Positions 1 to 5,157 of a stretch of 6,050 nucleotides of DNA are shown one piece after another. Positions within the stretch are counted from its first letter, which is position 1, and each line of letters begins with the position of its first letter. Made by a program: the position numbers and the translations under genes. The stretch is from Bacteroidota bacterium (GTDB lineage Bacteria > Bacteroidota > Bacteroidia > AKYH767-A > JABDAW01): NCBI GenBank assembly GCA_023251595.1, contig JAHEYM010000264.1, forward strand, positions 1 through 6,050, in the 5' to 3' direction. The notes under the pieces are model-generated. The model was not told the DNA's origin. It saw nothing but the letters and a program-made list of their open reading frames with translations, and made no database searches.

Positions 1-803
1 GGATACTCTATGTAGAAGGTAAAAATCGTAATCCAAGAATTGATGACTTACAGATTTCATTATTCGACTCCGCGATAGATGATCAGTTAATTTCCGAATG
101 GCTGAAAAATAACAGATTGGAACAGTCGGAAATAAATTCAAGAACTGAAGAAATAATGGTAGGGTTAAATTGCAGTACAGACACATTAAAGCTTTCTGAT
201 GAAATAGTTTCTCTTCATGCCGCAGTTATCTCAAAGGAGATTCGTAATATTATGAAGTCTACAGATTTCAATAGCGGTTCGATCTTATTGAGCAAATACT
301 GTCCAAGCTCGGAAAAGGATATCTATTCTGCAACAAAAATACGAACACCCGATATTGAATCTATTAAAATTAATAATGCCTCTTACTGGGAGGTCAGGAT
401 AAACGTCAATATAAAAGAAAGAATGTTTCAGCTTTTGGAAGATAATAAACCGGATGAAACAGGTGGTGTATTGCTTGGAAGAATCAACCCAAAGAATAAA
501 GTGATTCATATAACAAGATTAATCCCTGCATCACTCGATAGCCATAGTACGCCATACTCTTTCGTCAGAGGGACAGAGGGGGTAACAAAAACTGTGAAGG
601 AAATAAATAATCTAACTGGAGGTCGAATTGAATATGTTGGTGAGTGGCATACCCATCCTTCCGGTGGTTCAAAAATGAGTTCGACCGATCATGATGCGGT
701 AAATAAGATAAGAAAATATCTTGATCCGGTTAATTATCCAACATTTCTTTTAATTGTAACCCCAAATAAACTTCACCCATATTTGTATGGTCCCCGTTTG
801 TAA
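1..803 (+). CDS. ThiF/E1-like and JAB (JAMM) metalloprotease fusion, 3' part only
   Basis: The reading frame is open from base 3, so this is the C-terminal 266 residues of a gene that begins outside the window; the TTG at 117 is an internal Leu codon, not a start. The last ~130 residues form a JAB/JAMM isopeptidase domain, a zinc enzyme that trims or removes ubiquitin-like tails. The predicted catalytic Glu is in the ETGG-VLLG strand (fragment residue 152), and the metal motif is H216-T-H218-P, then S226 and D229 (HxHPx6SxxD), so it should be active. Fragment residues ~54-85 (GLNCSTDT, then LHAAVISKEI) resemble the end of a ThiF/E1 adenylation domain, where a Cys-containing loop precedes a helix of the NAAxxA type. 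E1-JAB fusions are known in bacterial ubiquitin-like systems related to CBASS type II and Bil. The E1 half is inferred from a short tail only; the JAB call is firm. Confidence 0.85.
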   Translation, partial: ILYVEGKNRNPRIDDLQISLFDSAIDDQLISEWLKNNRLEQSEINSRTEEIMVGLNCSTDTLKLSDEIVSLHAAVISKEIRNIMKSTDFNSGSILLSKYCPSSEKDIYSATKIRTPDIESIKINNASYWEVRINVNIKERMFQLLEDNKPDETGGVLLGRINPKNKVIHITRLIPASLDSHSTPYSFVRGTEGVTKTVKEINNLTGGRIEYVGEWHTHPSGGSKMSSTDHDAVNKIRKYLDPVNYPTFLLIVTPNKLHPYLYGPRL

Positions 804-841
804 ATTTCAGTCCTTTCATAATTTATAGAAATTTGAGCACG

Positions 842-1285
842 ATGAAAATACTCGCGCTTCAAGGAAAGTCGATACTGGATAACTCCAATATTCTCCTTGC
901 TTTCTCCTCATGGTTAACCGAGGTATATCACGCAGAAGTAATTTACTCTTCTGACCAAAGTACCAGCAGAGAAGGTGTAATAATATTGGAAATTGATAAG
1001 TTAACCATCGGTTTAATCATCCCCCTCAATGACGAAGGAAGTTCAGAAAGGAGTTTAGAAACTCTCTTTAATTTCGGTTGCAATATTATGATTTGTTCAT
1101 CTCCTAGTGCAGGGATGCCACTAAATTGGATTGCCGCATATTTATCATCAAAATTCGAAATAGAATATTTCGGAACAAATGGAAGTATTGACGAGGCTAC
1201 TTCACGATTAAAAGACAGAATTGATGGATATATAACTTTCGAGAGAAGTATAAACAGAATTCTTAATGATTTAACAAACGGCTAA
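842..1285 (+). CDS. Unrecognised small alpha/beta protein next to E1-JAB gene
   Basis: I do not recognise this 147-residue protein. The ATG at 842 is preferred; a TTG at 833 would add three residues, and neither has a Shine-Dalgarno sequence. It lies 38 nt after the E1-JAB stop on the same strand, so the two are probably co-transcribed. The sequence alternates hydrophobic strands and helices: MKILAL at the N-terminus, VIILEI near residue 50, LTIGLIIPL near 57, then a strand NIMICSS followed by a polar loop PSAGMP and a helix near residues 85-105, and EIEYFG after it. The strand, loop and helix arrangement suggests a three-layer Rossmann-like fold, but no P-loop, no catalytic signature and no transmembrane segment is visible. 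It has no obvious beta-grasp C-terminal Gly-Gly tail, although it ends in Asn-Gly, so calling it a ubiquitin-like substrate is not justified. Confidence 0.72.
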   Translation: MKILALQGKSILDNSNILLAFSSWLTEVYHAEVIYSSDQSTSREGVIILEIDKLTIGLIIPLNDEGSSERSLETLFNFGCNIMICSSPSAGMPLNWIAAYLSSKFEIEYFGTNGSIDEATSRLKDRIDGYITFERSINRILNDLTNG

Positions 1286-1308
1286 GGAAAATGCCTGGGA
1301 TAAAATAA

Positions 1309-1797
1309 TCAGGGTGAATCACACGCCAATTTAGCCGCCGCAATCGCTTCAAATACTTTCACGTAGTACCTATTCTCGTTGTTGCGTTCCCTCAAATAGA
1401 CTCTACGCAGTTCCGGGTATTGTTCAACAATATATTCCGAGAGTATTTCAACATTTCTGATCTTTTTTGTCCTTGAAAGTTCTTTCAGGTCTTGGAGCGA
1501 GTACTGACTTACTTTGACCCGTTTACTCCTCGCATTGAGCGATATAGAGCCAATAAGAGCGTTTAATTCCGGTGAACTCCTGAACGGATCGGCTGATTTT
1601 AATGCAAGCGTGGAAACACGGTAGTAGTCATACAGTTGATTAAATTTATTGAGCATCCGCTTCAACTTTTCCCGGGACCAGCGTTCCTTGAACTGCAATA
1701 TCTTCCAGTCAATCAGTTGCCGGTTGCGAACAACAGCAATGCCGACCAGTCTGGTTCCGGCACTAATCCCGAGAGTTGTTTTTGTTTGCTGATGCAT
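1309..1797 (-). CDS. RuvC/RNase H-fold protein with degenerate catalytic residues
   Basis: This 162-residue protein has the layout of a RuvC-like resolvase: a first strand with the turn TTLGISAGTRLVGIAVV, a hairpin QLIDWKIL, a second core strand VSTLALK, and a late helix YYVKVFEAIAAAKLA. In active RuvC relatives the first strand carries GIDPG, the second ends in Glu, and the final helix carries Asp. Here these positions read Ser12, Lys67 and Glu150, so the metal site seems lost and the protein may bind nucleic acid structures without cutting. My recollection, not checkable here, is that Bacteroidota have a family with Ser in the first position. I start it at the ATG at 1797. The same frame reaches a GTG at 1869, but those extra 24 residues (with SSPFLTIRSGEP) lie inside the upstream gene and before the conserved fold. 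The start overlaps the upstream gene by 35 nt, which suggests translational coupling. It converges on the 1285 gene with only 23 nt between stops. Confidence 0.75.
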   Translation of the reverse strand: MHQQTKTTLGISAGTRLVGIAVVRNRQLIDWKILQFKERWSREKLKRMLNKFNQLYDYYRVSTLALKSADPFRSSPELNALIGSISLNARSKRVKVSQYSLQDLKELSRTKKIRNVEILSEYIVEQYPELRRVYLRERNNENRYYVKVFEAIAAAKLACDSP

Positions 1798-1999
1798 TTT
1801 GTGAGACGAGATAGGTGAATAAAGCTCCACGGGTTCGCCTGATCTTATCGTCAGGAATGGAGAGGACACGCATCAAAACCTTTTTCAGAAATTCTTCTGT
1901 GTATTTCTTTGTAAATGACTGATAGCATGCCAAGGCATCTAGATCATTCAGGGCTTGTGCTATTTCTAAAGCTAACTTATCTTCTTTGGTTTGACTCAT
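1763..1999 (-). CDS. Small helical protein overlapping the RuvC-like gene
   Basis: This 78-residue, charged, predicted all-helical protein has no family I can name. Its centre, with FTKKYTEEFLKKVLMRVLSIPDDKIRRTRGALFTYLV, has amphipathic helices and a conserved-looking basic turn (IPDDKIRRTRGALF), followed by a polar tail rich in Asn and Ser. It starts at an ATG at 1999 after an A-rich leader typical of genes without a Shine-Dalgarno sequence, and its stop lies inside the RuvC-like gene. The overlap and shared orientation argue that both are made from one message and may act together, perhaps as a complex. It is more credible than an incidental frame because the putative promoter region with its large palindrome lies directly upstream. 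A frameshift-made fusion with the RuvC-like protein is possible, but I see no slippery run at the junction. Confidence 0.65.
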   Translation of the reverse strand: MSQTKEDKLALEIAQALNDLDALACYQSFTKKYTEEFLKKVLMRVLSIPDDKIRRTRGALFTYLVSQNASANKNNSRD

Positions 2000-2036
2000 A
2001 CATTTTTTTTGAATTATTTTTTTAATAGTTTATTTC

Positions 2037-2072
2037 TCGAGCGAGCGTTATATATATAATCGTATCGCTCGA
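2037..2072. promoter_or_regulatory. 36-bp interrupted palindrome with a TATATATA core
   Basis: TCGAGCGA (2037-2044) and TCGCTCGA (2065-2072) are perfect 8-bp inverted repeats around a 20-bp spacer. The spacer contains a second, perfect 12-bp palindrome, TTATATATATAA (2048-2059), with CG on both sides. The whole lies 38 bp upstream of the leftward gene that starts at 1999. The AT core could hold a -10 element for that gene, and the GC-rich arms would suit a dimeric repressor. It could also act as a hairpin. The geometry is read directly from the sequence; the role is inferred. Confidence 0.5.
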
Positions 2073-2099
2073 TAGGGAGCAGGCTCACTTTTTAACTTT

Positions 2100-2141
2100 T
2101 AATCCACAGGGTTTTCCACAGATTTGTGATTTTCGTGGAAA
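2100..2141 (+). promoter_or_regulatory. DnaA-box-like cluster (left copy)
   Basis: Two tandem boxes, TAATCCACA (2100-2108) and TTTTCCACA (2112-2120), are followed by an inverted near-copy, TCGTGGAAA (2133-2141). The second matches the TTWTNCACA form of the DnaA box exactly and the first differs at one base. TTTCCAC (2113-2119) and GTGGAAA (2135-2141) also form a 7-bp inverted repeat. The cluster sits in the 260-bp gap between the two leftward genes. It could be a DnaA-responsive control site, part of a replication origin of a mobile element, or the site of another protein. Confidence 0.4.
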
Positions 2142-2186
2142 TGGCACAATAAAAAAGCGTTAGGTTGGTAATAAATTCAGCATGCG

Positions 2187-2239
2187 AAAGATTCAGGGAG
2201 CATATTCACCGACAGGTGGGATATGATGCAGTAATCTTT
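2187..2239. other. Nested stem-loop downstream of the HTH gene
   Basis: AAAGATT (2187-2193) pairs with AATCTTT (2233-2239). Inside this, CATAT (2201-2205) pairs with ATATG (2221-2225), and CACC (2207-2210) pairs with GGTG (2215-2218) around a GACA loop. The outer and inner stems are separated by an unpaired internal loop. On the leftward strand it starts 21 nt after the HTH gene stop and could end or stabilise that transcript, but no clean U-tract follows in that direction; on the + strand a pyrimidine-rich run follows. A small structured RNA or a recombination site is also conceivable. Confidence 0.35.
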
Positions 2240-2259
2240 TCCTTTCTATTTTAATTTGG

Positions 2260-2556
2260 TTATATCGGATCATGTAGGTGTTCTCTTTTCTTATCCATCA
2301 CTTTTTCTTTTCGCGTATATATTCTCGTTTTAAGTGAACTCCGGTAATCTTCATACAAGTGTTCAACCAGACAACCATAGAGGAGAGCAAGTTCGAGTAG
2401 ATGGGTTGTACTTGGTAATGAATATCCATGTTCCCATTGATACAGGAGGCATGTACCTCGATGTCCGAGAATCCATGATGCTTCTTTTAATGTTAATCCC
2501 GCTGTTCTTCTTTCTTTGCGGAGCCAGTTATGAATGCGATTTTTTATGTGTGCCAT
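2260..2556 (-). CDS. XRE-family helix-turn-helix regulator
   Basis: This 98-residue protein is a small Cro/C1-type DNA-binding regulator. Residues ~10-65 cover the five-helix domain: LRKERRTAGLTLKEASWILG forms helices 1 and 2, LLYQWEHGYSLPS holds the recognition-helix end with the usual W/E-x-G-x-x-x-P turn, and LLELALLYGCLVEHLYED is the hydrophobic last helix. The C-terminal ~25 residues are basic (with YTRKEKVMDKKRE) and probably disordered or DNA-contacting. There is no protease or dimer domain. It starts at the ATG at 2556 after a leader without a Shine-Dalgarno sequence, and it is divergent from lexA, with 233 bp between starts. The palindromes in that interval are natural candidates for its operator. 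It is followed, on the same strand, by the small helical gene 260 bp downstream, so it may regulate that pair as well as itself. Confidence 0.85.
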   Translation of the reverse strand: MAHIKNRIHNWLRKERRTAGLTLKEASWILGHRGTCLLYQWEHGYSLPSTTHLLELALLYGCLVEHLYEDYRSSLKTRIYTRKEKVMDKKREHLHDPI

Positions 2557-2597
2557 TTGCTTTAGGATATCAAAATGGCAATACCGAAAAAGGGAGG

Positions 2598-2630
2598 CAA
2601 AAGTATCGAAAGTAGTATTTTTTGTGGAAA
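2598..2630 (-). promoter_or_regulatory. Candidate Bacteroidota-type promoter of the HTH gene
   Basis: Read leftward, TACTTTTG (2605-2598) matches the Bacteroidota -7 element TAnnTTTG perfectly. A weaker -33 element, TTTC (2630-2627), lies 21 nt upstream. Initiation would fall near base 2590, giving a leader of about 35 nt before the start at 2556. The -33 element is part of a TTTTCCACA box, so a protein bound there would be expected to affect this promoter. Confidence 0.45.
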
Positions 2631-2639
2631 AGCTGTGGA
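2623..2639 (-). promoter_or_regulatory. DnaA-box-like pair (right copy, inverted)
   Basis: On the leftward strand this reads TCCACA-GC-TTTTCCACA, almost the same as TCCACA-GGG-TTTTCCACA at 2103-2120 but in the opposite direction and with a 2-nt spacer in place of 3. The two copies lie about 500 bp apart on either side of the HTH gene. The longer box matches the TTWTNCACA form of the DnaA box. Confidence 0.4.
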
Positions 2640-2656
2640 GCGTTCATAGTGAACGC
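2640..2656. promoter_or_regulatory. Perfect palindrome, likely operator of the HTH gene
   Basis: GCGTTCA (2640-2646), a TAG spacer and TGAACGC (2650-2656) form a perfect 7-bp inverted repeat. It touches the right TCCACA box and lies just upstream of the -33 position of the leftward promoter. The size and symmetry suit a dimeric XRE-type regulator. The half-site GTTCA also recalls the GAAC/GTTC half-site of Bacillus LexA boxes, but the spacing differs. Confidence 0.45.
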
Positions 2657-2688
2657 CCAATCCGGTTTAATTTTTTCTAAAATTCAGT

Positions 2689-2704
2689 TATCAGCATCCT
2701 GATA
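2689..2704. repeat. Short inverted repeat in the divergent control region
   Basis: TATCAG (2689-2694), CATC and CTGATA (2699-2704) form a perfect 6-bp inverted repeat with a 4-bp spacer, the same spacer length as the lexA operator but a different sequence. It lies upstream of the candidate lexA promoter. It could be a second regulator site or a chance match in AT-rich DNA. Confidence 0.3.
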
Positions 2705-2724
2705 GTGAGCATGTTATAAAAATA

Positions 2725-2756
2725 TTTGGAAATTCGATAAAAATGTTTTAACATTG
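2725..2756 (+). promoter_or_regulatory. Candidate Bacteroidota-type lexA promoter
   Basis: TTTG (2725-2728) and TAACATTG (2749-2756) are separated by 20 nt. They match the Bacteroidota -33 element exactly and the -7 element TAnnTTTG with one mismatch. Initiation would fall near 2763, exactly where the ATTGTACA palindrome begins, so a bound repressor would block it. A 6-bp inverted repeat, AATGTT-TT-AACATT (2742-2755), overlaps the -7 element. Confidence 0.45.
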
Positions 2757-2762
2757 CAAAAT

Positions 2763-2782
2763 ATTGTACACTACTGTACAAT
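2763..2782. promoter_or_regulatory. Putative LexA operator (ATTGTACA-N4-TGTACAAT)
   Basis: Perfect 8-bp arms at 2763-2770 and 2775-2782 surround the spacer CTAC, 7 bp before the lexA ATG at 2790. The location at the predicted transcription start fits negative autoregulation, which is the rule for LexA. The motif differs from the Escherichia coli (CTGT-N8-ACAG) and Bacillus (GAAC-N4-GTTC) boxes. I see no second copy elsewhere in the window. Confidence 0.7.
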
Positions 2783-2789
2783 CAGAACT

Positions 2790-3413
2790 ATGAGTGAAAA
2801 TCTGTTAAGTTATAAGGCTCTTGAAGCCCTCAGGCATATCCGAAACTCAGTAATGCACACCGGGAAGGTTCCGACTATCCGGGAACTGATGCGTGTGATG
2901 AATTACCGTTCCCCTCATTCTGCGGTTCTCCTAATGAAAGAACTTGTTGATCAAGGTTATCTCAAACGTAAAGATGGCGGCAAATTTCAGTTCATTAAAG
3001 ATTTACGCAGTGGAAATATAATGAGGACTGTTTCAATTCCACTGGTCGGTAATGTCCCGTGCGGTACTCCGATGCTTGCCGAAGAAAACTTTGAGGCACT
3101 AATTCCAGTATCTATTGACCTTGCAAGACCGGGAAATAAATACTTCCTCCTTCGTGCAATCGGTGATTCCATGAACTTAGCGGGAATTAACAACGGTGAT
3201 CTGATGCTGATTAAACAACAACACCATGCGGATCATAACGGACAGAAAGTTGTTGTTTTGATTGACGATGAAGCAACCGTGAAGGAGTTTTACGATGAAG
3301 GTGAGTGCATTATTCTGAGGCCTCGCTCAAGCAACCAGATCCATCAACCAATTATTCTCACCAGGGATTTCCAAATTCAAGGTGTAGTCATAAATACTAT
3401 TTCTAATTATTAA
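2790..3413 (+). CDS. lexA: LexA-type self-cleaving SOS repressor
   Basis: This 207-residue protein has the full LexA layout. Residues ~7-65 form the winged-helix DNA-binding domain (VPTIRELMRVMNYRSPHSA as helix-turn-helix, then a wing around GYLKRKDGG). Residues ~82-205 form the S24 peptidase fold. Self-cleavage is expected at Cys91-Gly92 (in NVPCGTP), with nucleophile Ser127 in GDSMN and general base Lys165 in ATVKEF. The gaps of 36 and 38 residues match E. coli LexA (84-85, 119, 156) closely, so it should respond to RecA filaments. A TTG at 2754 would add 12 residues but would place the operator inside the coding region, so the ATG at 2790 is chosen. It heads a run of five same-strand genes and probably represses them all. 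It could be the host LexA or an element-borne copy. A UmuD protein is excluded by the DNA-binding domain. Confidence 0.93.
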   Translation: MSENLLSYKALEALRHIRNSVMHTGKVPTIRELMRVMNYRSPHSAVLLMKELVDQGYLKRKDGGKFQFIKDLRSGNIMRTVSIPLVGNVPCGTPMLAEENFEALIPVSIDLARPGNKYFLLRAIGDSMNLAGINNGDLMLIKQQHHADHNGQKVVVLIDDEATVKEFYDEGECIILRPRSSNQIHQPIILTRDFQIQGVVINTISNY

Positions 3414-3432
3414 CAACTTAAAACTCAAAATC

Positions 3433-3675
3433 ATGGCAAATTATCACATTTCAAAAGACAAAGACCTGAACAAATGGCGAATCACAAAAGAAGGTGCAGA
3501 TCGCTCAAGTGGTTTCGCTGATACTCAGCAAGAAGCTGAGAAAATTGCTAAGGAATTGTGTGCAAATTCCGGCGGAGGCGAGGTGAGAATTCATGGTCTC
3601 GATGGGAAAATCAGGGACAGCGATACGGTGGCTCCCGGAAATGATCCACCGTATATAAAAGACGCGAAACATTAA
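3433..3675 (+). CDS. DUF2188 family protein
   Basis: This 80-residue protein matches the DUF2188 family: an N-terminal strand pair (NKWRITKEGADRSSGFADTQ), a helix of the QEAEKIAKELCANSGGG type, and a final strand with the family signature EVRIHGLDGKIRDSDT. It ends with a polar Pro-rich tail, GNDPPYIKDAKH. The family is small, soluble and widespread, and its biochemical role is not established; the compact strand, helix, strand fold is compatible with a binding module. It lies 19 nt after the lexA stop behind an A-rich leader, so it should share the lexA transcript and respond to the same repressor. The start is the only ATG that gives the complete domain. Confidence 0.88.
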   Translation: MANYHISKDKDLNKWRITKEGADRSSGFADTQQEAEKIAKELCANSGGGEVRIHGLDGKIRDSDTVAPGNDPPYIKDAKH

Positions 3676-3709
3676 TATTGAAATTATTATTCATTAAACG
3701 AATTAAATT

Positions 3710-4000
3710 ATGGCAGATTGCAGAATAACTTGTATTAGGAAGCCAAATCCTATGAGCTCACATGAACACATAACTCATGCTGGTAATCCTTCAGCTAACT
3801 GGTTTTGGACCAGAGAAGAGATTATACAAAGCATAGAAAATAATCAGAATTCCTTTTATGTTATGGATGATATTACCGGTAAACGCTCATACGTAGGTGT
3901 AGTGAAAGTTTCTGGCAGGAATCCATTCCTGAGAACTCACTCAGATGGAGTCTGGAATGATAATCTGCTTTCTTTAGTGCAGTGTCCCTTTAACTGGTAA
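3710..4000 (+). CDS. DUF3892 family protein
   Basis: This 96-residue protein matches DUF3892: an N-terminal CRITCIRKPN strand, HEHITHAG, then W-x-W-T-R-E-E-I-I-Q-S-I helix, a strand SFYVMDD, and the family's C-terminal signature FLRTHSDGVWNDNLLSLVQC. It ends ten or fewer residues later. Family function is unknown. Four cysteines are present, but they are not arranged as a recognisable zinc knuckle. It follows the DUF2188 gene by 34 nt, in the same direction and with a similar A/T-rich leader, which supports one operon. The shared leader style and the Met-Ala start with the flanking genes suggest similar translation rates. Confidence 0.87.
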   Translation: MADCRITCIRKPNPMSSHEHITHAGNPSANWFWTREEIIQSIENNQNSFYVMDDITGKRSYVGVVKVSGRNPFLRTHSDGVWNDNLLSLVQCPFNW

Positions 4001-4056
4001 ACAACATTTTATTATTAAAATACCCAATATTATTAACCTAATAAATTAAATTAAAC

Positions 4057-5109
4057 ATGGCATACGAAATTGACTATCTTCCTGTCGGGGAAGGTGAAAA
4101 AGCAGGAGACTGCATTGCACTTAGATTCTGGAACAACCAATTCGGTATCACGACTCAGCGTGTTTTTATTATCGATGGTGGATTTAAAGAAACGGGAGAA
4201 GCAGTGGTTGAGCACGTAAAAAAATATTATGGTACAAATCGGGTCGATCTCGTCATCTCTACCCATCCGGACTCAGACCATTCTTCCGGATTGTCGGTAG
4301 TACTCGAGAAAATGGAAGTTTCGACGCTCTTAATGCATCGCCCCTGGGAGTATGCAAAAGAGATCAAAGATAAGTTCAAACACCCTAGAATTACTACTGG
4401 TGGCATTGAAAGCCGTCTTGAAGAATCTTTATTCCATGTCAGCGCATTGGAGGATATTGCAATTAAAAAAAATATCCCTATTCACGAACCATTCTCAGGT
4501 GTTAGTGGCTTCGATGGTAAATTGAAGGTATTAGGTCCCGATCTTGAATATTATAAAGATTTGATCCCTCACTTTCGTGGTACGCCAGAACCGGCAAAAC
4601 CCATTGGGTTAATAGGTATGCTTCAAAATTTCAGAAATGAGGCATCAGAATTTATTAAAGATCACTTAAGTTTAGATTTGTTGAATGACGATGACACGAC
4701 ATCTCCTGAAAATAATAGTAGCACAATCATTTTATTAGAAATCGATGGTCATAAAATCCTCCTCACGAGTGACGCAGGTATCACGGCTATGAGTCGTGCA
4801 ATTAATTACGCTCAAAGTAACAGAATTATCCTGACCGATTTGAAAATATTCGATGTTCCACATCATGGGAGTAAACGGAATTTAGGAAAGACGATGATGA
4901 AGTCAATTAAAGCAGAACAAGCATATATTTCTACACCAAAAGATTCTGAAAAGCACCCCGCGAAAAAGGTTACAAATCATTTAAATAAAATTGGGATGAA
5001 AGTTTTCCAGACAAAAGGCTTTGGTTTGTGTTTTTCTAATTCAGGGTTAATGCGTGAAGGATGGGGACCCGCAAGTGAAATTGGTTTTTATGATATGGTT
5101 GAGAATTAA
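4057..5109 (+). CDS. ComEC-like metallo-beta-lactamase-fold hydrolase
   Basis: This 350-residue soluble protein is a stand-alone metallo-beta-lactamase domain of the ComEC/Rec2 type. The core motif is H70-P-D72-S-D74-H75 in VISTHPDSDHSSGL, where Asp72 replaces the second His of classical HxHxDH. The N-terminal strand pair carries VGEGEKAGDCIAL and VFIIDGG; a further metal ligand is likely Asp239 in LLTSDAG; and H269-H270 lie in VPHHGSKRN, a hallmark of this subfamily. All expected ligands are present, so it should be active. Relatives include DNA-degrading ComEC domains and phosphodiesterases; the substrate cannot be read here, but a nucleic acid or nucleotide is a reasonable guess. There is no signal peptide or membrane segment. 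An insert at residues ~100-220, with acidic loop LNDDDTTSPENN, may shape the pocket. It follows the DUF3892 gene by 56 nt and precedes a membrane protein, which may be its partner. Confidence 0.93.
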   Translation: MAYEIDYLPVGEGEKAGDCIALRFWNNQFGITTQRVFIIDGGFKETGEAVVEHVKKYYGTNRVDLVISTHPDSDHSSGLSVVLEKMEVSTLLMHRPWEYAKEIKDKFKHPRITTGGIESRLEESLFHVSALEDIAIKKNIPIHEPFSGVSGFDGKLKVLGPDLEYYKDLIPHFRGTPEPAKPIGLIGMLQNFRNEASEFIKDHLSLDLLNDDDTTSPENNSSTIILLEIDGHKILLTSDAGITAMSRAINYAQSNRIILTDLKIFDVPHHGSKRNLGKTMMKSIKAEQAYISTPKDSEKHPAKKVTNHLNKIGMKVFQTKGFGLCFSNSGLMREGWGPASEIGFYDMVEN

Positions 5110-5157
5110 TTCTCTCTCGTTTTAATATTATTGATAATCCAAACCAGTCATTATATC

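Noticed and set aside
117..803. A separate gene starting at the TTG at 117
   Set aside because: The frame is open to the left edge and the residues before 117 continue without a stop, so this is an internal Leu in a longer gene.
1294..1313. Short hairpin between the convergent genes as a terminator
   Set aside because: The stem needs a bulge, has only six base pairs, and is not followed by a T-run in either direction.
2162..2168. GTTAGGT resembling an integron attC core (GTTRRRY)
   Set aside because: No matching RYYYAAC partner at the right distance and orientation could be found, and there is no integron integrase in view.
2334..2615. A 93-residue + strand frame
   Set aside because: It lies opposite the clear XRE-type gene, has a low-complexity hydrophobic stretch only, and shows no family features.
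2754..2789. TTG start adding 12 residues to LexA
   Set aside because: These codons cover the palindromic operator, and the added residues do not resemble the LexA N-terminus.
4030..4044. TTATTA-ACC-TAATAA inverted repeat before the hydrolase gene
   Set aside because: It is AT-only and short, as expected by chance in this leader; no promoter elements go with it.
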